A DNA stretch of 64,000 nucleotides from a virus: IMG/VR virus record IMGVR_UViG_3300035190_001334, positions 81,467 through 145,466 of that record; one strand, given 5' to 3'. The notes beneath the pieces were generated by a model. The model saw only the letters and a list, made by a program, of their open reading frames with translations, searched no databases and had not been told where the DNA came from. Numbering within the stretch: position 1 is the stretch's first letter; each line of letters opens with the position of its first letter. This document shows positions 57,620 to 64,000 of this stretch, piece after piece. The position numbers were made by a program, and so were the translations under genes.

Positions 57620-58481
57620 TTGCCCTATTTGCGGGGAAAATAAACTCAAAATTGTTGCTGAAGGAACCAAGAAGGGCGCTTACTCATGCTATTCAAGCAG
57701 TCAGTGTCATCTTCTCCGTAAAGAAGGTACAGGCTATCAACCAAGCTTAATTTCGGCTAAGATACAAGAGGGAGAATCTCGTCCTCGCCGTAGCTCATCC
57801 CCAAGGCAGATACGGATTCCAAAGCTTCAAGATATAGTTACACCTATCCCGTTAGATTTATCACAAATAGATGTCACTCAATTCTTTTCTGACCTTCCGT
57901 TTGAAAAACCTTGGTCTACCACGTTTGAAGACGGAACCACACTTACCATATATCCTTACGATGATTTTCAGCTCCTTCGCTTAAAACCTAAAAATGAAAA
58001 GAAATTCTTCTACTTCCGAGTTAAACAGTCAGACGGAAGCTGGCTCAATGAAGTCCCGACAACCTTCCGAAACGTCCCAATCTACTTATCAAAGTATGCT
58101 CAATCATCTGTTATTTTCGTTGAAGGAGAAAAATGCGCGGCGGCGCTTCAGCAAATAGGAATCGCAGCACTGAGCTTTCCAAGTTTTGTATATCAACAAA
58201 GCTATCTAGCCAAGTTCATGAGGTGCTTGAGTTACAAGGTGCGTAACATCGTCTATTTAACCGATAATGACGAAGTAGGCGAAGCTAAAGCACAAAAGTT
58301 CTTACATGAAGCATGGAAGTCTGGCATAAACGCATCAAGCTACAATATTGCTGAACTGCTCGGCAAAGAGTCAGAAAAAAATTATGATGCGGCTGACGCA
58401 ATTGAGAATTGGGAAATTTGTACTAGAGAAGAATTATTAGGATTATTAAAAGGATGCAATACACAGAAAGTCTCGGCTTAG
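57543..58481 (+). CDS. TOPRIM primase-like protein
   Basis: 312 residues. Zinc-binding N-terminus CPICGENKLKIV ... CYSSSQC and a TOPRIM domain: VIFVEGEKCAAAL (catalytic Glu) and IVYLTDNDEVGEAKA (D-x-D). This is the phage primase layout seen in T7 gp4-type proteins, with the helicase as a separate gene. ATG 57543 gives a long overlap with the previous gene; a later start near 57600 cannot be excluded. Confidence 0.82.
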   Translation: MGNFLILNYLHKLENVSNHRSWILADCPICGENKLKIVAEGTKKGAYSCYSSSQCHLLRKEGTGYQPSLISAKIQEGESRPRRSSSPRQIRIPKLQDIVTPIPLDLSQIDVTQFFSDLPFEKPWSTTFEDGTTLTIYPYDDFQLLRLKPKNEKKFFYFRVKQSDGSWLNEVPTTFRNVPIYLSKYAQSSVIFVEGEKCAAALQQIGIAALSFPSFVYQQSYLAKFMRCLSYKVRNIVYLTDNDEVGEAKAQKFLHEAWKSGINASSYNIAELLGKESEKNYDAADAIENWEICTREELLGLLKGCNTQKVSA

Positions 58482-60118
58482 AGAAAATTGACTTCACACT
58501 TGAAAATAAAGCACAAATTTTCGCAGAGTACCAACAAGATTTGCGAAACTATATCGATACACTGAGCGACAAAGATTTACAGAACAAAAAGCTGGTCAAG
58601 CGCTACCTTATGTCTTGCCTTGAAAAGAAGTGGTATCCAATTTTGGGCTTCGATTCCAAAGTAATCAATCACGACATTGAAGATATTGTTGCACCCAAAC
58701 CTACATTTGAGCGTAGCGTAAATATTCGCGATATTCTTGCAAGTTATGACCCGACCGACAACTGGCTCATTCCTAACTTTCTTCGTACTTCAGGGCTTTA
58801 CATTTTTGGCGCTGCCCCTAAGACTGGTAAAAGTTTGATGGGCTATCATCTCGCCTACTCATTCATCATCTCAGGTAGATTTTTGGGTATGCCCGTTCGC
58901 AAAGGTAAGGTTCTCTACTTTCAGTTGGAAGAAGACCGCAGAACTATTGCCGAGAGAGCGCACATGACTGGTTTTGGCGCTAAAAACAACAACGAAGTCA
59001 GTTTGCAAGTCAACTTTGACCCCGACTGTTTGGTATTTGAGCGCTTATTTGACGCTACTATCGATATCCCATACCTTCAGCAGCAGATTATTAAGCATCA
59101 GCCTACATTAGTTATCATCGACTCGCTTCGCGCCTCCACAAGTAACAGCGAACACTCAGAAAATACGTCGGAATTTGGTAAAATCATTGCTAAAATTCAA
59201 GCTGTGTTCGTTCAGACCGATACTTGCGGCATTCTCATTCACCACTTCAGTAAACAGGGCGCTAAGGACGGTAAGAAGGGTAATCTGGTAGCTGCCTTAT
59301 CTGGTTCGACTAGTATTGCGTCAAACTCATCGGGAATTATTGGTATTTTCAAGAAAAAAGAGGACGAGTATAGCTCAGACAACAACCTACCAATCACTTT
59401 AACGACCCTTCCACGCCAAGGCAAGCCAATCACTATTGAGTATCGCCAAATTACGCAAGAAGATGGTCTGTGGGGTCTTGAGGTGCTATCCGAGTCTCAA
59501 ACACTTGACGACAACTTAACTGGTAAGTTGCTACGATTCTTCTCAACTAATCCTGACAAAGAGTTTACGTTGAAAGACCTCAGTAATTTAGGTTCTAGTT
59601 TTGAGTTGAAACAAAGTCTGCTATGCCTTGTCGATAATCAGAGCATTATTCAGAAGCATAACGGCACTACTAACGTCTATGCGATGCCGTCTGAGTCACT
59701 TTGGATGATTGAGCCAGAGAAAGCTGCCAAGCAGTACTCACCTGCCGTCCTAGACGCACATAATGCAATGTTGTGTAAAGACAAACGCGCTCTCTACGAC
59801 CTGACTCACGATTGGACTGCCGAACGACGCAAAGCTGCTCTCAAACTTCTCTTTTCTGACGAGGAGCGTGAGCGACTGAAGCAATTGACCACTTCGTTCC
59901 TATATCAAGTTGGCGATGTTGTATCTCATAATGGCGAAGAGTTCACTATTACCGCTAGAAGTGAAAAAGCAAGTCTGCGCGATGTTACCTACACAGTAGT
60001 AGATGAAGCTGGCACAGGGTATGTCCTAGAGGAGATGCTAATTGATGGTATTGCTGGTAATGTAGTTGTTGTAGAGAGTTCAGTTGTAAATGAGGAGATT
60101 ATTGAGGATGAGTTTTAA
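58454..60118 (+). CDS. RecA-fold replicative helicase (RepA/AAA_25 type)
   Basis: 554 residues. Walker A FGAAPKTGKSLMGYH, then VLYFQLEEDRRTIAERA, Walker B LVIIDSLRAS, and GILIHHFSKQG (His sensor). A winged-helix-like segment follows (LSNLGSSFELKQSLLCL), and the end is an SH3-like barrel (YQVGDVVSHNGEEFTITA). It overlaps the primase gene by 28 bases, so the two are made together. Confidence 0.85.
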   Translation: MQYTESLGLEKIDFTLENKAQIFAEYQQDLRNYIDTLSDKDLQNKKLVKRYLMSCLEKKWYPILGFDSKVINHDIEDIVAPKPTFERSVNIRDILASYDPTDNWLIPNFLRTSGLYIFGAAPKTGKSLMGYHLAYSFIISGRFLGMPVRKGKVLYFQLEEDRRTIAERAHMTGFGAKNNNEVSLQVNFDPDCLVFERLFDATIDIPYLQQQIIKHQPTLVIIDSLRASTSNSEHSENTSEFGKIIAKIQAVFVQTDTCGILIHHFSKQGAKDGKKGNLVAALSGSTSIASNSSGIIGIFKKKEDEYSSDNNLPITLTTLPRQGKPITIEYRQITQEDGLWGLEVLSESQTLDDNLTGKLLRFFSTNPDKEFTLKDLSNLGSSFELKQSLLCLVDNQSIIQKHNGTTNVYAMPSESLWMIEPEKAAKQYSPAVLDAHNAMLCKDKRALYDLTHDWTAERRKAALKLLFSDEERERLKQLTTSFLYQVGDVVSHNGEEFTITARSEKASLRDVTYTVVDEAGTGYVLEEMLIDGIAGNVVVVESSVVNEEIIEDEF

Positions 60119-60302
60119 TAGACTATTTCTGCGGTACTATTTGCAAACTACAGCAGTCTTATTTGGTGCAAGTCTATCTGCACTAATACTTACTGCCATC
60201 TACCCTAAAGATGCAAAAGGTTACTTGACTCAGTTTGCTGTGTTTTTTGGCTCTAGTATAGGTATCGTTGTTATCGGTGAGAAGGTAAGGAAAAATGTCT
60301 AG
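60108..60302 (+). CDS. small membrane protein
   Basis: 64 residues from ATG 60108, overlapping the helicase stop. Two transmembrane helices (TTAVLFGASLSALILTAIY and FAVFFGSSIGIVVIG) with a short loop. Its place inside the replication operon might tether the replisome to membranes; unproven. Confidence 0.65.
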   Translation: MSFNRLFLRYYLQTTAVLFGASLSALILTAIYPKDAKGYLTQFAVFFGSSIGIVVIGEKVRKNV

Positions 60303-60933
60303 GAAAATTATCTGTTGCTGCGGTTCAATAAACTCTGGTAAAGACTTCATAATGAATCGTCTCCAATCACGATTGATTTATCAGCATCACTACACCATGT
60401 CTACAGTGCGTTGCCGCTTCGCAGACGCATTGAATGAAGCCATTGCACCTATTCTTGGCATTAGTGGTAAAGAACTACAAGACCGTAGCTTGAAGGAAGA
60501 GAAGCGTTTTGTATTTGGCTATAATCGCTCTGGCATCGAGTCTAAGTGGTCTTCGAGAGATGTGCAGAAAAGAGTGGGGCAATTGCTTCGCGAGGAGCTT
60601 GGTGAGGATGTTTTTATCAACGCCATCGATAGGAAATACAGTAATCCCTCAAATATTTTGCTGATTTCAGATTTGCGTTACCAAAATGAGCTAGACTGGG
60701 TACGTGAACAAGGCGGTAAAGTTGTATACATTCACAACGAGAATGCTGCTCAGGCTCAGGAATTAAGAGAGACTACTCATGGTACACATCGTCCACCAGA
60801 GAGTGAAGGGTTGCAGTGGGATTTTTACACCAAGACAGAGACACCTGACTATTGGCTTGATAACAACGACTTCGCTGCTACGCAGCCTTTTGATGATTTT
60901 GTAGAGTTTGTTTTGGATTATTTGGAGAACTAA
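60295..60933 (+). CDS. deoxynucleoside monophosphate kinase
   Basis: 212 residues. P-loop CCGSINSGKDFIMNRL, a substrate-binding region with KWSSRDVQKRVGQLLREEL, and a Walker B-like ILLISDLRYQNELDWV. This is the phage dNMP kinase pattern (T4 gp1 relatives), feeding dNTP synthesis. The start of the polymerase follows at once. Confidence 0.82.
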   Translation: MSRKIICCCGSINSGKDFIMNRLQSRLIYQHHYTMSTVRCRFADALNEAIAPILGISGKELQDRSLKEEKRFVFGYNRSGIESKWSSRDVQKRVGQLLREELGEDVFINAIDRKYSNPSNILLISDLRYQNELDWVREQGGKVVYIHNENAAQAQELRETTHGTHRPPESEGLQWDFYTKTETPDYWLDNNDFAATQPFDDFVEFVLDYLEN

Positions 60934-63900
60934 GTGGCAGATAGAATTTTGGCGATTGACATTGAAACTGACAATCTCTTATCAGGTATGCTCGATTATT
61001 CTAGCTTTCCCTACAAGTTGCTTCCTAGCGCGAAGTTGCACTGTGTTGTTGTAAGAAATGTGGAAACAGGTGAGACGCACTCAGCCGAGAGGGAGGAGAT
61101 TACTAAACATTGGCTCAGAACTGTTTTGCATGGTTGCACACATTTGGTTGCTCATAATGGGTTAAAGTTTGATTTTCTAGCTCTTCAGCTATTTGGTGTG
61201 TTCGAGTATACAGTAGGTTATCTAAATCAGCCTGACACCATTTTTGGTCAGCCAGTTCAACTCATAGACACTTTACTTTTATCGAGGCTACTTTCTCCTG
61301 ACCGTTACGATAATGGTGGTGGTCATTCATTAAAGACATGGGGTATTCGTCTTGGAAGCTATAAGGATGATTTCAGGCAAGCTTGTGAAATTGCTGGTTA
61401 TGTAGAGCCTCATGCTCAAAAAGGTGACGAATTTAAGGTGTGGAACCCTTTGATGAGGGGATATTGTGAACAAGATACAGTAGTGACTTCCAAATTATTC
61501 CAGCATCTTTGGGGGCAATTTAACGCATACAAAGGTTGGGCGCAAGCTTTTAAGGCTGAGACTAAAATTGCAGATAAGGCAGTTCGCCGTGAAAACCTCG
61601 GATTTTTCTTTGACCGAGAGCTTGCATTGGAAAATATTGCTTGGCTTGAAATTGAGATGAAGAGAATCTCAGATGCAATCAATCCAATCCTCCCTCCTAA
61701 GCCTTGCAACAAAACCGAGCTTGACCGCTTCACACCTCCTAAAACGCAGCTAAAGACTCACAAAGCCATTTACCTACCTAAGAAGCAGGTTAACAAGGAT
61801 GGTACACTCTCAGCTACACTTATCAAGTGGTTCAATCAACATCCTGAAGTTATCCACGAAGAGCAGAGTGAATTTTTCTGGTTTGAAGAAACTCGCTATC
61901 AATTACCTTATGAAGAAGCTCTTGTACCTGAGTGGACAGAGCCTAGTGAGAATATTCTAAAGTTTGCTGAACAAGTTAGTGGTCGAGTTGAAAACATTGA
62001 TGGTGTGTGGACTTTATTTTACAAAGACCGATTTTATGACTTACCTTTCGATGAACCTCTTGAAACTGAAATTTTAGGAGTAATCGACAACATTGACCAT
62101 GTGAAGCAGTATTTAATTGACCTCGGCTGGAATCCTCTAGAACTGAAGCAAAGGGATTTAACGAAGGACTCTAAGAAGCAATCAATACCTTATGAGAAAC
62201 GTCTTGTGGCATTGCAAAGATATGTCAAAGAGACATTAGAAGATGGCAAGTACAAAGACCAGAGATTAGAAATATTGATGGAAGACAGAATCGAAATTAA
62301 TGAATCGAATCTATTCTCAGTACTCTCTGAAAAAATAAAAGGCAACAAACCAGTATATGTACCCACCTCACCCTGTCTTCGGGTCGGGGTAGAAAAAGAA
62401 ATTTGCCCGAATTTAATTGGTTTGGGTGAAAAGGTGGATTTTGTGAAAGACTTCGCCGCATATTTGACTTATAAGCACCGTAAGAACTCGATAGCAGGTG
62501 GTGTGACCGAGGACTTTGACTATGACGAAGAAAGCCCCCCAACTGGATATTTAGCCCAATATAGAGAGTCTGACGGAAGAATACCTACCCCAGCAATTGA
62601 GATTGGTTGCAATACAACGCGCTACAAGCATATTGGGGTCGCTAATATTCCGCGAGTTAAGAGTGTTTTTGGTGAGCAAATGAGGGCTATGTTTGGCTCT
62701 GGGAAGGACTTCTGGGAATTTGGATTTGATTTCAGTTCGCTCGAAAATTGTATATCTGGACACTATGTAATTCCATTTGAGGGTGGGGCAGAATTAGCTA
62801 AGGCAATGATTGCTGCAAAACCAAATGACTTGCACTCTCTTAATGCTAAAAAACTCGGTATCAGTAGAGATGATGCAAAAAGTTTTAGCTACGCCTGTTT
62901 GCCCATGCAGACTAGGATATTAACTACCGAGGGTTGGAGATATTTTGATGAGCTATCTGAAGGTGATTCTGTTCTCTCTTACAATTCAGAAACTGACGCT
63001 GTTGAACCTGATACAATTCTTAAAAAGCACTTTTTTAGCGATAAAGAAGTTATTAAAGTTGGCAATTCCAGAAGCTCTTTCTTATCTACTGGTGAGCATA
63101 GATGGTATGGCTGGCGGAGAACAGGAAGAGGTAGAACTAGGCGCAAAGTAAATGGGTTTTTCAAAACTGAAGACATTACTTCCGAGTATAACCTTCTACT
63201 TTCTGCCCCTTATGTTGGAGGTACTGCTAATGTGTCTGAAGATGAGGCGGCTTTGTTAGGTTGGATTCTTTCTGATGGCACTATATCTTGGTCTAAGCGT
63301 TCTGACAAAACAAGCGCATCTTTTGGTAAACGCAAGAAAGTATCTGTAACTATTACTCAAGCGGAACACAAATTTATTGATGATATAGAAATTTTGTTAG
63401 GGAAGTTGAACGTAGATTACGGAGTGTATGTCCACCAACTAGAAAACCAAGAAAACGTTAGGGTGTACAGTATTTCTAGTCCTTGGGCAAGAGAATTTCT
63501 AGACCGTATAATTTTCTCTAGGCAAGATAAGCACGACATTAATTGGTCGGAGTGGGTTATTAACCTTCCTCGTAAATCTCTGGAAAGTTTCTTGGAGGCT
63601 TTTTTCAAAGGTGATGGTAACTCTATGTCTAGGGATAGTAAGAACGAATATGTCATTACTCAAAACAAAGGGAATATCTTCGATGCGGTCTTGATTGCTA
63701 TGCAACTTATTGGTGATGGCAGAATAACTATTAATAGTAAAGGAGAAAAATATCCAAATTGCCTAACTTTGAGAAAGCAGCATGGTAGGCACATGACTTG
63801 CCAGAATGTGAGTAAAGAAAATATTGGAGTTCAAGATACTTTTTGTCTCACTACAAACAACTCCACTTTTATTATTTGGCAAGATGACTTCATAGGAATC

Positions 63901-64000
63901 ACAGGCAACTGTCTATATGGCGCTCAACCTGCCAAACTTGCAAAGATGTTGTCTATACCCTTAAGCAAGGCGAAACAACTCTACGCCGATTTCTGGGATG
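60934..64000 (+). CDS. family A DNA polymerase with intein (continues past the edge)
   Basis: GTG start directly after the kinase stop, ribosome site GGAG 7 bases upstream. Exonuclease domain: LAIDIETDN, LVAHNGLKFDF, YCEQDTVVT. Polymerase domain: motif A EFGFDFSSLE and motif B ISRDDAKSFSYA-CLYGAQ. The reading frame is interrupted at motif B by an intein (62896-63909). The C-terminal part with motif C lies beyond the window. It is the replicative polymerase of the phage. Confidence 0.92.
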   Translation, partial: MADRILAIDIETDNLLSGMLDYSSFPYKLLPSAKLHCVVVRNVETGETHSAEREEITKHWLRTVLHGCTHLVAHNGLKFDFLALQLFGVFEYTVGYLNQPDTIFGQPVQLIDTLLLSRLLSPDRYDNGGGHSLKTWGIRLGSYKDDFRQACEIAGYVEPHAQKGDEFKVWNPLMRGYCEQDTVVTSKLFQHLWGQFNAYKGWAQAFKAETKIADKAVRRENLGFFFDRELALENIAWLEIEMKRISDAINPILPPKPCNKTELDRFTPPKTQLKTHKAIYLPKKQVNKDGTLSATLIKWFNQHPEVIHEEQSEFFWFEETRYQLPYEEALVPEWTEPSENILKFAEQVSGRVENIDGVWTLFYKDRFYDLPFDEPLETEILGVIDNIDHVKQYLIDLGWNPLELKQRDLTKDSKKQSIPYEKRLVALQRYVKETLEDGKYKDQRLEILMEDRIEINESNLFSVLSEKIKGNKPVYVPTSPCLRVGVEKEICPNLIGLGEKVDFVKDFAAYLTYKHRKNSIAGGVTEDFDYDEESPPTGYLAQYRESDGRIPTPAIEIGCNTTRYKHIGVANIPRVKSVFGEQMRAMFGSGKDFWEFGFDFSSLENCISGHYVIPFEGGAELAKAMIAAKPNDLHSLNAKKLGISRDDAKSFSYACLPMQTRILTTEGWRYFDELSEGDSVLSYNSETDAVEPDTILKKHFFSDKEVIKVGNSRSSFLSTGEHRWYGWRRTGRGRTRRKVNGFFKTEDITSEYNLLLSAPYVGGTANVSEDEAALLGWILSDGTISWSKRSDKTSASFGKRKKVSVTITQAEHKFIDDIEILLGKLNVDYGVYVHQLENQENVRVYSISSPWAREFLDRIIFSRQDKHDINWSEWVINLPRKSLESFLEAFFKGDGNSMSRDSKNEYVITQNKGNIFDAVLIAMQLIGDGRITINSKGEKYPNCLTLRKQHGRHMTCQNVSKENIGVQDTFCLTTNNSTFIIWQDDFIGITGNCLYGAQPAKLAKMLSIPLSKAKQLYADFWD
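62896..63909 (+). mobile_element. intein with LAGLIDADG endonuclease in DNA polymerase motif B
   Basis: 338 codons in frame. It starts with Cys1 (CLPMQTRILTTEGW, block A), has block B-like VGNSRSSFLSTGEHRWY, and LAGLIDADG motifs LLGWILSDG and FLEAFFKGDG. It ends ...DDFIGITGN followed by Cys+1 of the extein (CLYGAQ). Usual splice residues are present except that the penultimate residue is Gly instead of His. Confidence 0.9.

Noticed and set aside
1-64000. Integrase, attachment site or prophage ends
   Set aside because: No recombinase gene and no repeated attachment core was seen; the window gives no sign of lysogeny apart from one small XRE gene.
1-64000. Genome-wide stop-codon recoding
   Set aside because: TAA, TAG and TGA all end clearly delimited genes here, so the two in-frame stops are local events.

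Overview
The window is one continuous stretch of a large tailed-phage genome, most likely a phage of a filamentous cyanobacterium; both ends are open. It reads as phage because of a large terminase, a Mu F-like minor head protein, a prohead-protease-like protein, LamG-type tail proteins and a replication block (ERF annealing protein, SSB-like protein, dUTPase, PD-(D/E)XK exonuclease, TOPRIM primase, RecA-fold helicase, dNMP kinase, family A DNA polymerase). No integrase, CRISPR array or host gene was recognised. The cyanobacterial host is inferred mainly from a phage tmRNA whose tag, AKNQIVKFARKSTPVAVAV, resembles the Nostoc/Anabaena tag ANNIVKFARKDALVAA, and from promoters with an extended -10 box.

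Layout. (1) 1-17.1 kb: virion and packaging genes, mostly on the minus strand (protease, minor head protein, two large LamG tail proteins, terminase large subunit). A short plus-strand block holds the probable small terminase, so the two terminase subunits are divergent. The minus strand continues with a kinase-like protein, a PD-(D/E)XK nuclease, a lipoprotein and a two-gene GIY-YIG module. (2) 17.1-18.8 kb: AT-rich non-coding switch region with outward promoters. (3) 18.8-47.5 kb: more than 75 tiny plus-strand genes, mostly unknown, often overlapping by 4-8 bases or separated by intergenic hairpins. This block begins with two tandem cassettes that share flanks but carry unrelated genes. It also holds a DUF932 protein, an IscB nuclease with its probable omega-RNA, a pyrimidine-dimer-glycosylase-like protein, a second copy of the GIY-YIG module, a DUF4326 protein and a PD-(D/E)XK nuclease. 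(4) 47.5-53.1 kb: a tRNA/tmRNA region with one ordinary tRNA(CAU), degenerate tRNA-like pieces, two HNH endonucleases, two tRNA genes whose 3' half precedes the 5' half, and a tmRNA gene permuted in the same way. (5) 53.1-64 kb: replication and recombination genes, ending in a family A DNA polymerase interrupted at motif B by a 338-residue intein.

The replication genes and the permuted RNA genes share an apparently phage-specific promoter: a CCTNAAGATAGATG-like box, about 20 bases, then a -10 box, seen at eight places. They may therefore be one middle regulon that supplies DNA synthesis together with translation-rescue and tRNA functions. The strongest unusual observation is the set of three circularly permuted small-RNA genes (tRNA-Leu-like, a second tRNA, tmRNA). 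Each is supported by complementarity between 3' and 5' halves in reversed gene order. I know of no permuted tRNA gene reported in a phage or bacterium. Further patterns are a strongly over-represented octamer TTTTCTGC/GCAGAAAA and an apparent absence of GATC. All statements come from reading the sequence; no database search or folding program was run.
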